Positions 53,260 through 62,366 of a stretch of 64,000 nt of DNA are shown piece by piece. This DNA comes from Verrucomicrobiaceae bacterium UBA1938 (GTDB lineage: Bacteria > Verrucomicrobiota > Verrucomicrobiia > Verrucomicrobiales > Verrucomicrobiaceae): assembly GCA_002336895.1 (NCBI GenBank), contig DDFC01000042.1, positions 248,001-312,000 of the forward strand. Direction: 5' to 3'. A program made the position numbers and the translations under genes. The notes beneath the pieces are model-generated. The model made no database searches. It was not told the origin of the DNA and saw nothing but the letters and a program-made list of their open reading frames with translations. Positions within the stretch are counted from its first letter, which is position 1; each line of letters opens with the position of its first letter.

Positions 53260-53859
53260 TCAGAAACTCCGGCTGATGCCTACGGTTATGCCAAGCGCAT
53301 TTACGCCGGGGTTGGGCGTGGTGCGGCCACCATTGGACATGTGCTGAAACATCGCGCTCGTGCGGAAGGACCAGTCTGGATTGAAAGAATAAGCCACACC
53401 GAGCTGGCTGTACCAGTTCAGCGTGAAGTTTTCGCCCTCGCCGCCGGGCACACCTTGGGCGTCGATCCAGCCAATGCCGCCGCCTGCACCGCCAAAGATG
53501 CTCCAGCGGTGGCTGGGGCTCCACCACTCAATGGAGGGCGCTGCGGAGAGGCCGAGGTAGCGGTTTTCAGAGCCGGTCTCGATGTAGTTGGCCATGGCGG
53601 TGAACTTGTTGCGCACCACCAGGGCGGAGCCGTTCTGAAAGTGCAGGCCAAACATCTCTCGCGTGCGCCAAGACAGCATGAAAGGGATGATCCGGTAGTT
53701 GAAGGTGGTGTCCCCACCCACTTTCCACAGCATCCCGGTCTCAAAGTCGATGGCGTTTTTCTGCCAGGGTTCGAGCTCCACAGGGGCTACCGGGGACTTG
53801 GAGAAGCCCGTGGTGCAGACCATCAGTGCGCAGGCAATGCAGGAAAGGAATCGAATCAT
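53260..53859 (-). CDS. PagL-like lipid A 3-O-deacylase (acyloxyacyl hydrolase family)
   Basis: 199 residues with a signal peptide (RFLSCIACALMVCTTGFS) and amphipathic strands of an eight-stranded outer-membrane barrel. The active-site motif FQHMSNGG with His173 and Ser175 matches the H-x-S(N) pair of PagL, followed by PNPGVNALGITVGI near the C-terminus. It ends with Phe, as outer-membrane barrels do. PagL removes an acyl chain from lipid A. It is a single gene close to the serine hydrolase. Confidence 0.75.
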   Translation of the reverse strand: MIRFLSCIACALMVCTTGFSKSPVAPVELEPWQKNAIDFETGMLWKVGGDTTFNYRIIPFMLSWRTREMFGLHFQNGSALVVRNKFTAMANYIETGSENRYLGLSAAPSIEWWSPSHRWSIFGGAGGGIGWIDAQGVPGGEGENFTLNWYSQLGVAYSFNPDWSFRTSAMFQHMSNGGRTTPNPGVNALGITVGISRSF

Positions 53860-53942
53860 TCTTAAACTTAATCTCTCTCCAGTCCATTTTCCAGTCAGGA
53901 GTTATTTGCCACAGCTCCGCCGCGCTTCATATCTAGCGCGCC

Positions 53943-55019
53943 ATGTCCGCCCAACCCGCCTACGACGTCCTCTCCCTCGGTGAAGTCCTTCTGCGTCTCG
54001 ATCCCGGTGAGGGACGTGTGCGCACCTCCCGCCAGTTCACCGCCTGGGAGGGCGGCGGCGAGTACAATGTGGCACGTGGTGCGCGCCGCTGCTTTGGCAT
54101 GCGCTCAGGCATCCTGACGGCCTTTGCCGACAACGAAATCGGCCGCCTCATCGAGGACCTCATTTTCCAGGGGGGCGTGGACAGCTCCCTCGTCAAATGG
54201 GTGCCGTATGATGGCATGGGCAAGCGCGTGCGCAATCCCATCAACTTCACCGAGCGCGGCTTCGGCGTGCGCGGTGCCAAAGGCAGCGTGGACCGCGGTC
54301 ATAGCGCCGCCTCGCAGATCAAGCCCGGCGACTTCGACTTCGACCACATCTTCGGCACCCTCGGCTGCAAATGGCTGCACACCGGCGGCATCTTCGCCGG
54401 CCTCTCCGAATCCACCGCCGAGGTCACCATCCAGGCCTGCGAAGCCGCCAAAAAACACGGCGTCACCGTCAGCTATGATCTCAACTACCGCCCCTCTCTC
54501 TGGCAGGAGCGCGGCGGCTTTGCCGGATCTCAGGCGCTCAACCGCCAGCTCGCACCCTACGTCAATGTCATGATCGGCGTACTGAGCGATGATCCGCCCG
54601 TCTCCTCCTCCACGCCCACGGACCCAAACGACATCTTCGCCGCCGAGGACGCCAAGCTGCGCCCCATGATGGAAAAGCTCGCGGCACAGTACCCCAACCT
54701 GCACACCATCGCCGCCACCCTGCGCCGCGTGCACACCGCCAGCGTCAATGACTGGGGTGCCCTCTGCTGGCACAAGGGCGCCTTCCACCGCAGCCGCAAC
54801 TACCCCCGTTTCGACATCCTCGACCGCATCGGCGCAGGCGACAGCTTCGTCGCAGGCCTCATCCACGGTCTGCTGGTGGAAAACGATGCGCAGAAGGCCG
54901 TCGACTACGGTGCCGCCCACGGTGCGCTCGCCATGACCACCCCCGGAGACACCAGCATGGCCACTTTCCCCGAAGTGCAGAAGCTTGCCGAAGGCGGAGA
55001 TGCCAAGGTGCAGCGGTAG
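53943..55019 (+). CDS. PfkB-family sugar kinase, KDG kinase-like
   Basis: 358 residues, ribokinase fold. DVLSLGEVLLRLDPGEGR and the early GGGEYNVARGARR are the substrate-binding start. VSYDLNYRPSLW is a typical KdgK feature. DRIGAGDSFVAGLIHG gives the catalytic Asp300 and anion hole. Probably phosphorylates 2-keto-3-deoxygluconate or a related keto sugar in the cytosol. Given the altronate dehydratase at the right edge, a hexuronate route is possible. Confidence 0.8.
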   Translation: MSAQPAYDVLSLGEVLLRLDPGEGRVRTSRQFTAWEGGGEYNVARGARRCFGMRSGILTAFADNEIGRLIEDLIFQGGVDSSLVKWVPYDGMGKRVRNPINFTERGFGVRGAKGSVDRGHSAASQIKPGDFDFDHIFGTLGCKWLHTGGIFAGLSESTAEVTIQACEAAKKHGVTVSYDLNYRPSLWQERGGFAGSQALNRQLAPYVNVMIGVLSDDPPVSSSTPTDPNDIFAAEDAKLRPMMEKLAAQYPNLHTIAATLRRVHTASVNDWGALCWHKGAFHRSRNYPRFDILDRIGAGDSFVAGLIHGLLVENDAQKAVDYGAAHGALAMTTPGDTSMATFPEVQKLAEGGDAKVQR

Positions 55020-55035
55020 GAAATACCGAATGAGT

Positions 55036-55107
55036 AAATCCGAATGACGAGTGTCGAGACGCTGTTTTCGACATTCGTGTTTCGGACTTATTTCGTCATT
55101 CGGATTT
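55036..55107. repeat. Inverted-repeat element, third family
   Basis: Perfect 15-bp arms (AAATCCGAATGACGA at 55036-55050 and its complement at 55093-55107) with further related CGAATG/CATTCG motifs inside and outside. AT-rich relative to the surrounding genes. Lies between the sugar kinase and nspC genes. Confidence 0.6.
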
Positions 55108-55182
55108 CGTTATTCGTCATTTTTGCCGCTTGTCTCTCACGCCTGTCGTTCCCTATTCACAGACCCAGTTATTCCCCCCTGA

Positions 55183-56379
55183 ATGGCCACCACCGACTTC
55201 ACACCTCCGCACGTTTACGAGCAGCCCTTTCCTGCTTTCGACATCAACGCCATCGAGACACCCGCGTATGTGGTGGATGTGGCGCTGCTGCGCCGAAACA
55301 TGGAGAAGCTGGCTCAGGTGCAGAGCGAATCCGGCGCGCGCGTGTTGCTGGCTTTGAAGGGCTTCTCCATGTTTAGCGTCTTCCCCATCATGCGAGAATA
55401 CCTGAGCGGCTGCTGTGCCAGCGGTCTCAATGAGGCGCTGCTGGCCCAGGAGTTTGGCAAGGAGGTGCACGTGTACTCCCCGGCCTTCAAGGAGCATGAA
55501 ATGCGCGAGATCATCCCCATCTCGCATCACCTCAGCTTCAACTCCCTCGCTCAGTTCCGGAAGTTCAAGCCCATGCTGGATGCCGCAAAGGCCGCCACCG
55601 GGCACGCGCCCAGCCCGGGCATTCGTGTGAATCCTGAGCACTCTGAGGTCGAGGTGTCTCTCTACGATCCCTGTTCCCCCGGCTGCCGCCTCGGCATCCG
55701 CGCTGATCAGCTTGAAGGCCAGGACCTCACCGGCATCGAGGGCCTCCATTTCCATGCCTTGTGCGAGCAGGACAGCGATGTCCTCGAGCGCACCGTGGCG
55801 GCTGTGGAAAAGCGCTTCCCCCGCCTGCTGGAGCAGGTGCAGTGGGTCAACATGGGCGGCGGCCACCACATCACCCGCCAGGAGTACGATGTCGAGCGCC
55901 TCATCCACGTGCTGCGCACCTTCCGCACCAAATGGGGCAAGGACGTTTACATCGAGCCCGGCGAGGCCGCAGGTCTCAATACCGGCTACCTCATCGCCGA
56001 GGTCCAGGACATTATCGAGGCTCCCATCCCTACCGCCATTCTCGATGTCTCCGCTACGGCACACATGCCGGACGCTTTGGAGATGCCCTATCGTCCGCAC
56101 ATCTTCGGCGCCGGACTGCCGGGCGCTCATCCGCATGAGTACAAGATGGGCGGCACTTCCTGCCTCGCAGGAGATGTGCTGGAAAACTACTCCTTCCCTG
56201 AGCCGCTGCGCATCGGCCAGCGTCTCGTCTTTGCAGACATGGCGCACTACACCATGGTGAAGACCACCACCTTCAATGGCGTGCCTCATCCGGACATCGC
56301 CATCTACGATCCCGCCACCCACGAATACCGAGTGGTGCGCCGCTTCGGCTACGCCGATTTCCGCAACAAGCTCTCGTAA
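55183..56379 (+). CDS. nspC: Carboxynorspermidine decarboxylase
   Basis: 398 residues, alanine-racemase-fold PLP enzyme. The N-terminal IETPAYVVDVALLRRNME is followed by VLLALKGFSMFSVFP with PLP Lys59. Later come LHFHALCEQDS, NMGGGHHITRQEYD, and the motifs IEPGEAAGLNTGYL and GGTSCLAGDVLENY at the C-terminal barrel. It catalyses the last step of norspermidine/spermidine synthesis via carboxyspermidine. The usual dehydrogenase partner is not in this window. The repeat at 55036 is just upstream. Confidence 0.92.
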   Translation: MATTDFTPPHVYEQPFPAFDINAIETPAYVVDVALLRRNMEKLAQVQSESGARVLLALKGFSMFSVFPIMREYLSGCCASGLNEALLAQEFGKEVHVYSPAFKEHEMREIIPISHHLSFNSLAQFRKFKPMLDAAKAATGHAPSPGIRVNPEHSEVEVSLYDPCSPGCRLGIRADQLEGQDLTGIEGLHFHALCEQDSDVLERTVAAVEKRFPRLLEQVQWVNMGGGHHITRQEYDVERLIHVLRTFRTKWGKDVYIEPGEAAGLNTGYLIAEVQDIIEAPIPTAILDVSATAHMPDALEMPYRPHIFGAGLPGAHPHEYKMGGTSCLAGDVLENYSFPEPLRIGQRLVFADMAHYTMVKTTTFNGVPHPDIAIYDPATHEYRVVRRFGYADFRNKLS

Positions 56380-56506
56380 GGAAAAGAGAGCGCTTTGATC
56401 GGGTGGTCCCGCCTCCGTCACAAAAGCACCAAGTTTGGGCTCATTCGTGTCTGCATCTTTGAATGCGGGGCCGTAATGATTGCTTCACCCCCGTCGTATC
56501 AAACTC

Positions 56507-59500
56507 ATGCGCCTTGCTCTTGCCTCCTTTTTCCTATGCGCCACCGCCGTGCTGGCCCAGCCGGTCACCAAAAAAGTGGACCTGCTCGAAGTCATCAAAT
56601 CCGGCAACGTGGAGTATCACGTGAACCCCAAGGCGGACTTCCATGATGCCCCCAAGGACATCTGGACCTTTGCCAAGGACGGCACCTTCAACATCAGCGG
56701 CCGTGGCTACGGCTACGTCGCCACCAAGGACATCTACAGCGACTACCATCTCGTGCTCGAGTTCAAGTGGGGCACCAAGACCTGGGGCAAGCGCGAAAAC
56801 GCCGCCAAGGACAACGGCGTCCTCCTCCACGCCTACGGCCCGCACGGCGCATATTCAGACACTTGGATGGCCAGCATCGAGGCCCAGATCATCGAAGGCG
56901 GTGTGGGAGATATCCTCGTCCTCTCCCCCAAGCTCGCAGACGGTACCGAGCTCACCACCTCCCTCTCTTCCGAGTTCACGCTTGATCGCGACAAGGAGAA
57001 GATCTGGAAAAAGGGCGAGCCCCGCCAGACCGTGACCAAAGGCCGCATCAATTGGAAACACCGCGACGTGGACTGGGCTGACAAGCGCGGCTTCCGCGGC
57101 CGTGAAGATGTCGAGTCTCCCCCGGGCGAGTGGAACCGCCTGGAGGTCATCGCCAAGGGCGACACGCTGCAATACTTTGTGAACGGCGCGATGGTCAATG
57201 AAGCCTTCGACTGCAAGCCCAGCGAGGGCCGCGTGCTGCTCCAGACGGAAGGCGCAGAGATGATCGTGCGCCGCTATGAGCTGCACCCGCTCGGCGAGTT
57301 CAAAGAAAAGTGGAGCGCCATCCAGGCCAGCGGCGGCAGCGACATCGGCGCCGTGCGCGATGGCCAGTCCAAGGCTCTGTCTCCTGAAGAATCGCTCAAG
57401 CGCATCCAGCTCGACGGCGACTATGAAGTCCAGCTCGTCGCAGCCGAACCTCTCGTTCTCGATCCCGTGGAGTGCACCTGGGACGCACAGGGCCGCATGT
57501 ATGTCGCAGACATGCGCGACTATCCTCTCGGCCCGCCAAACGCCGGAGATCCCTGGCTCTCACGCATCCAGCTGCTGACCGATGAAAATGGCGACGGCCG
57601 CATGGATAAAGCCGTCACCTTCGCTGATCACATGGACAACGTGCAGGGCCTCCTGCCCTACAATGGCGGCCTCATCGCCACCACACGCTCGCAGGTGCTC
57701 TTTCTCAAAGACACCAATGGTGACGGCGTGGCCGATGAAATCCGCCCGCTCATCAAAGGCTTCAATCCCCGCCACGCGCAGCTCCAGGTCAGCGCTCCGC
57801 GCTGGGGCCTGGACGGCTGCGTGCATTTCAACAACGGCCTCGACGCCAAGGAAATCTATCCCGCCGACAAACCCACGGACGTGGTGAACATCCCCGGCAG
57901 CAATTTCAAATGGGACCCCAAGACCGACAAGATCACTCCCACCGGCGGCAAAGGCCAGTACGGCGGTGCCTTCGACGACTGGGGCCACCACTTCTACTGC
58001 TCCAATCGCAATCCCCTTATGTTCACCGTCATGCCTTACGAGGCCATGCTGCGCAATCCGCACGCGGGCATCACGCAAAACTTTGAAGACATCGCCCCCT
58101 TCGGCGCGGACACACGTGTGTTTCCGCTGCAGATCACGCACACCACGGCTGACGCCCACGCCGGTACAAACACCGCTTGTTCCGGCCTGGGCGTCTATCG
58201 TGGTCAGCTCATGCCCGAACTGCGCAACAACGTCTTCGTTCCAGATCCCACCGGCCAGCTCGTCACCCGCTACAAGGTGGAGCCCAATGGCGCTTCCCTC
58301 AAAGCCACACGCGTCGGCGACCGCACCGAGTTCTTCCGTAGCGCCGATGAATGGTCCCGCCCCGTCAACTTCACCACCGGCCCCGACGGTGCCATATACA
58401 TCTGCGACATCTACCGCCGCTGGATCGACCACGCCCGCTTTTTCCCCGAGGAGTTCGTCAAAACCCACGACATGCGCCAGGGCGAAAACGAAGGCCGCAT
58501 CTGGCGCGTCGTGCCAAAGGGGACGAAAAAACTCGTCACCAAAACTCCCGGCAAGTACCACGCCATTCCCGAAGTCGGCTGGGGCGATGTCCCACCCGAG
58601 CACGCCGAGCGCAGAGCCTTCCTCAAAGCCCAGGACATCACCGATGCCAAAAAACTCGCCGCCCTCATCGCGAAGTATCCTGAAGATCCATGGATGGCAA
58701 AAATGGTGGCATCCTCTGCCAGCAAGCAGATGGGCCGCATCCTCAGCTCCTTGGGAGACGACTTCTTCAAAACATTCTCCGATGTGCGCACCGCTACCAT
58801 CCGCACCTTCGCCACCGGCGCTGTCGCCGATGCAGAAGCCGACGATGTGAAGGCTCTGCTCTCGCTGCTGCAGAAAAAGCCGGGCGAGCTCCTCTGGTGG
58901 AAGCCCGCAGTGCTGCAGGGCCTCGCCAAACTCCCGAAAGGCCACGAAGACGCCGCCAAGGAAATCGCCGCGCTGCAGTCAAAGATCGACGCCATCATCG
59001 CCGACACCAAAGCCCCGCTCGATGAGCGCCTCGCCGTCATGCCGCTCCTTGGCCAGCGCAAATGGGATGCCGTGCAGCCGGTGGTCAAGACCCTGCTCAC
59101 CACCAGCCAGCCTCCAGAGCTGACCGCTGCCGCGCTGGTGCTGCTGAAAAAATATGCACCCACCAGCACCGCACCGCTGATCTATGAGCTCCTGCCAAAA
59201 GCCGGACCCGCCATGAAGCGCGATTTGGTGACCATCCTCACTGCCAATGCCACCACGGCACTTGAGCTTTTCAAGCGCATGGAGAAGGGCGAGTTCCCCA
59301 CCGCCTGGGTCGATGTGGAGACGCGCTGGCGCTACCAGCGTGGCACCGGCGAGATGACGGACCTGGCCAAGAAGCTCTTCGGCGAAGCCAGCAGCGACCG
59401 CGCCAAAGTGGTGCAGGACTACATGGTGGCCACCACCATGAAAGGAGATGCCAAAAAGGGCCAGCAGGTTTTCGCCACCATCTGCATCACCTGCCACAAG

Positions 59501-59845
59501 CACGGAAATCTGGGCGTCGATGTCGGCCCTCCGCTCTCGGATGTTAAGGTCAAGCCCCCCGAAGGCCTTCTCGCCGACATCCTCGATCCCAACCGCATGT
59601 TCGAAGCCCGCTGGAGCGCCTACACCGTCGAAACAAAAGACGGCCGCACCCTCTCCGGCCTCATCCAAAACGAGACCGGCGACAGCATCGTCCTCGCCAT
59701 GATGGGCGGTGCCAAGGAGACCATCCAGCGCAGCGCCATCAAGGAAATGAAATCCCTTGACCGCACGCTGATGCCCGTGGGCTTGGAGGCGGCGATCAGC
59801 AAAGAGCAGATGGCGGATCTGCTGGCGTTTTTGCTGGGTAAGTAG
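56507..59845 (+). CDS. Large secreted DUF1080 plus PVC-type c-heme protein
   Basis: 1112 residues from the ATG at 56507. A signal peptide (RLALASFFLCATAVLAQ) precedes a DUF1080/3-keto-disaccharide hydrolase-like beta-jellyroll: DYHLVLEFKWGTKTWG, KDNGVLLHAYGPHGAY and WNRLEVIAKGDTLQYFVNG. Then comes a PVC-type propeller/dehydrogenase region (DPVECTWDAQGRMYVADMRDYPLGP), a HEAT-like helical part and a terminal cytochrome c domain with CITCHKHG. It probably binds and oxidises a sugar outside the cytoplasm. It is preceded by nspC but has its own upstream gap. Confidence 0.8.
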   Translation: MRLALASFFLCATAVLAQPVTKKVDLLEVIKSGNVEYHVNPKADFHDAPKDIWTFAKDGTFNISGRGYGYVATKDIYSDYHLVLEFKWGTKTWGKRENAAKDNGVLLHAYGPHGAYSDTWMASIEAQIIEGGVGDILVLSPKLADGTELTTSLSSEFTLDRDKEKIWKKGEPRQTVTKGRINWKHRDVDWADKRGFRGREDVESPPGEWNRLEVIAKGDTLQYFVNGAMVNEAFDCKPSEGRVLLQTEGAEMIVRRYELHPLGEFKEKWSAIQASGGSDIGAVRDGQSKALSPEESLKRIQLDGDYEVQLVAAEPLVLDPVECTWDAQGRMYVADMRDYPLGPPNAGDPWLSRIQLLTDENGDGRMDKAVTFADHMDNVQGLLPYNGGLIATTRSQVLFLKDTNGDGVADEIRPLIKGFNPRHAQLQVSAPRWGLDGCVHFNNGLDAKEIYPADKPTDVVNIPGSNFKWDPKTDKITPTGGKGQYGGAFDDWGHHFYCSNRNPLMFTVMPYEAMLRNPHAGITQNFEDIAPFGADTRVFPLQITHTTADAHAGTNTACSGLGVYRGQLMPELRNNVFVPDPTGQLVTRYKVEPNGASLKATRVGDRTEFFRSADEWSRPVNFTTGPDGAIYICDIYRRWIDHARFFPEEFVKTHDMRQGENEGRIWRVVPKGTKKLVTKTPGKYHAIPEVGWGDVPPEHAERRAFLKAQDITDAKKLAALIAKYPEDPWMAKMVASSASKQMGRILSSLGDDFFKTFSDVRTATIRTFATGAVADAEADDVKALLSLLQKKPGELLWWKPAVLQGLAKLPKGHEDAAKEIAALQSKIDAIIADTKAPLDERLAVMPLLGQRKWDAVQPVVKTLLTTSQPPELTAAALVLLKKYAPTSTAPLIYELLPKAGPAMKRDLVTILTANATTALELFKRMEKGEFPTAWVDVETRWRYQRGTGEMTDLAKKLFGEASSDRAKVVQDYMVATTMKGDAKKGQQVFATICITCHKHGNLGVDVGPPLSDVKVKPPEGLLADILDPNRMFEARWSAYTVETKDGRTLSGLIQNETGDSIVLAMMGGAKETIQRSAIKEMKSLDRTLMPVGLEAAISKEQMADLLAFLLGK

Positions 59846-59919
59846 AAGGCTTTGAGAGGTGTGGGCAATATGCGCTCGTTGCGGGCAAGGGGGCCCGCAG
59901 CACCAGGTGAGGTTGCCGC

Positions 59920-60399
59920 TTACTCCTCTGCAGCGCCTTCCTCACCATGGCCTTCTTCGGCCATGCGGTGGATGGTGGAACTGAGGAGTTCGATGTAGCC
60001 GTGAACGTCGAGGCTTTCAGGTTCGGGCTCGCCGCGTACAGCGTAGAGCCAGCCCTGCTCGTAGGGATCGCTGCGGACGATGCAGGCATCGACCTTCAGC
60101 TCGGGATTGCCTCCGGCAAAAGCGCCGTTCATCACGCAATAGACATCAGATGCGGCCTTGAAGCCCTCCACCCAGCCGATGTTGTCGCCGGGTGTCACCT
60201 TGGCGCCGTCGCCGGGCTTCCAGTCGCAGTCCACCAGCTCGCCTAGCATGCGGGTGGCGAATTTGGTGAAGCCCACGCGCCAGACGCCGGGCTGACCCTC
60301 CACGGGCGCCATCCAGTAGTGCGAGCGAGAGTAGCGGAAGGTGTCTGGGAAGCGGGCGGAAAAGCGGGCGTGCTTGAAACGGACGAAGTTGAGCGGCAT
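59920..60399 (-). CDS. Glycine cleavage H-like (lipoyl-carrier) protein
   Basis: 159 residues. The hybrid/lipoyl fold has the modification site GWVEGFKAASDVY with Lys81, corresponding to the E-S-x-K-A-x-S-D loop of GcvH. VTPGDNIGWV and DPYEQGWLYAVRGEP are conserved parts of the lipoyl domain. An acidic tail (EEGHGEEGAAEE) is unusual. GcvH shuttles the methylamine in glycine decarboxylation. No gcvT or gcvP is in the window, so its role (glycine cleavage or lipoyl transfer) is inferred. Confidence 0.75.
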   Translation of the reverse strand: MPLNFVRFKHARFSARFPDTFRYSRSHYWMAPVEGQPGVWRVGFTKFATRMLGELVDCDWKPGDGAKVTPGDNIGWVEGFKAASDVYCVMNGAFAGGNPELKVDACIVRSDPYEQGWLYAVRGEPEPESLDVHGYIELLSSTIHRMAEEGHGEEGAAEE

Positions 60400-60511
60400 G
60401 AGGGAAATCAGAAAGCGGTAAGTGGTCAGGAGTCGTGGTCAGAAACGTTCGGAGAATACGATTCCTGAGGCCCCTGCTTCCTGATCTTTTTTGACGGAGC
60501 AGCCACTGCTC

Positions 60512-62275
60512 CTATTTGCGCTGGCGCAGGCCCACATAGGCAAGCACGACACCCACGAGCAGATGCACACCGAGCATGATCATGGCGATGTTCGGCGCGG
60601 CGAACCAGGTGCGTGTGAGTTTGTCGATGGGGGAGAAGAATGCGGTCTTCTCCATGGAGTCGATGATACCGGACCAGCCGTAGTGCGCGGTCACAAAGGG
60701 ATGCACGATGTGCCCCAGAACCTGTGGCAGGCCGAGCAGGCCGCCGCAGAGGAGCACATTGGCAAAGAGCACGGTGAGGGAGATGCTGTGGGCGCTTTCC
60801 TTGCTGCTGGCGCTGGCGGAGATGCCCAGGCAGATGGAGGCAAAGGCAGCGCCAGAGAGTGCAGGCAGCAGCAGCTTGGGAAGGCCGCTTCCAGGCAGGC
60901 CGCCGGAGACAATGTCGAGAAACATCTCCATCCAGATGCTCTGGAGCAGGATGATGGGCAGCAGGAAGAGCAGGGAGCCGAGCAGCCAGGCAAAAGGGCG
61001 AACACCGCCGATGCGCTCGCGCTCATACACGGCACGCCGCTCGGAGATCTCCCGTGCACCGAGACGCAGGGCCATGAAGAGCACCAGCAGGATCTGGATG
61101 AGCACGATCATGGAGGCGGTGTGGGAGGCTGGCCAGAGCGTGTCTGCCGCAGTGGCACCGCCGCGCACTTCCTTGAGCATTTTCAGATTGGGCAGCAGCA
61201 GGAGGGCGGCGATGGCCGGGGAGCCCACCAACAGAGAGGCGTGGGTGATCCAGTCTTTGGGTGTGCGGCGCAGGAGTGACCAGCGGCGTTTCACCAGATG
61301 CTGCACCTGGCTGAAAAGGCCGGGTAGGGGAATGGTGGGGCGCGTTTCGTCCACGGTGGTTTTGCGGGACTCGGGCTCTTCGGAGCCGTCCTGCTTTTGC
61401 ATGAGGATGGTGCGGTCTTCCTCACTGGGGTCCTCATCGCCGGCGGAGAGCTTTTCAGCGGCTGCACCGCCGAGCTTGAAGGCGGCGTAGTAGGCCTCGC
61501 GGTGCTTCATCCAGGAGTCTCCCCAGCGCTGGGCGGGGCGCTTGGCCAGACGGGCATAGACCTCGTCGTAGGTGGGTACGGAGAAGTAGTGGGGGACAGC
61601 GCGCGCGGGGCCGTGAAAGGCCACGTAGCCCTCGTTCATGACCACCACGGTGTCATACGCGCCGAGGTTGGCCAGGGAGTCGGTAGCGTGGATGACGATG
61701 CGGTCAGGGCGGTCTGCGGCCACCAGCTTGAGCAGCGCCTCAAATTCACGCTCGCTGCGCACGTCCAGGCCCACAGTGAAGTCATCACAAAGCACCAGCA
61801 TGGGGTCTGCCACGAGGGCCAGGCCGAGCTTGAGGCGGCGGCGCTGAGGGAGTGCCAGGGAGGAGGTGCGCTCTGTAGCGATGTTTTCCAGGCCCACCGT
61901 CACCAGCACATGGGAGACGCGGGAGATCACCTCGTCCCGGGTGCTGCCAGCGCCGCGCAGCATGGCGGCGCTGGAGAGGTTTTCCCGCACGGTGAGATGT
62001 TCGATGAGGCCATCGTCTCCGGCAGGCACCCAGCCGAGCTGATTTGGGTGCAGCGGGGTCTTGAGGAAATCGTTGCCGCGCAGGGATAGGGAGCCGGCCT
62101 CGGGCTCGATGAGTCCCGCGAGGATGCGCAGCAGGGAGGTCTTGCCGCTGCCTGAAGGCCCGATCAACGCCAGTACATGGCCGCCCGGTGCGGAAAAGCT
62201 GACCTGCTCCAGCACGCGGAGCGGCTCCTTGTTCTTACCGGGAACGACATAGGAGAGATTGTTGATTTCGAGCAT
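60512..62275 (-). CDS. ABCG-like fused ABC transporter with degenerate ATPase motifs
   Basis: 587 residues from the ATG at 62275. The N-terminal ATPase has Walker A GPSGSGKTSLL, but the signature is SLALPQRRRLKLGLAL instead of SGGQ-type. Walker B is LVLCDDFTVGLD, where the catalytic Glu is Asp165. A C-terminal ABC-2 permease domain with six helices follows (SMIVLIQILLVLFMALRL, WLLGSLLFLLPIILLQSIW, IAMIMLGVHLLVGVVLAYV). The order ATPase then permease is that of ABCG half-transporters. The divergence of the ATPase motifs suggests slow or altered hydrolysis. It is divergent from the altronate dehydratase. Confidence 0.82.
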   Translation of the reverse strand: MLEINNLSYVVPGKNKEPLRVLEQVSFSAPGGHVLALIGPSGSGKTSLLRILAGLIEPEAGSLSLRGNDFLKTPLHPNQLGWVPAGDDGLIEHLTVRENLSSAAMLRGAGSTRDEVISRVSHVLVTVGLENIATERTSSLALPQRRRLKLGLALVADPMLVLCDDFTVGLDVRSEREFEALLKLVAADRPDRIVIHATDSLANLGAYDTVVVMNEGYVAFHGPARAVPHYFSVPTYDEVYARLAKRPAQRWGDSWMKHREAYYAAFKLGGAAAEKLSAGDEDPSEEDRTILMQKQDGSEEPESRKTTVDETRPTIPLPGLFSQVQHLVKRRWSLLRRTPKDWITHASLLVGSPAIAALLLLPNLKMLKEVRGGATAADTLWPASHTASMIVLIQILLVLFMALRLGAREISERRAVYERERIGGVRPFAWLLGSLLFLLPIILLQSIWMEMFLDIVSGGLPGSGLPKLLLPALSGAAFASICLGISASASSKESAHSISLTVLFANVLLCGGLLGLPQVLGHIVHPFVTAHYGWSGIIDSMEKTAFFSPIDKLTRTWFAAPNIAMIMLGVHLLVGVVLAYVGLRQRK

Positions 62276-62366
62276 ATCCGGCGAACTAAGCCGGTCTGGT
62301 AGAAAGAGCAAAGTTCAAAATTCAGCCTTCCCTTTGCTCCCGCCCGCTTTTAATGGCTGCTTTACC

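Noticed and set aside
57560..58945. Minus-strand open frame inside the 1112-residue c-heme gene
   Set aside because: No domain, and it is fully inside a clear coding region on the other strand.
59860..59905. Hairpin TGCGGGC/GCCCGCA after the DUF1080 c-heme gene as a terminator
   Set aside because: The stem is only 7 bp and no T tract follows on either strand.
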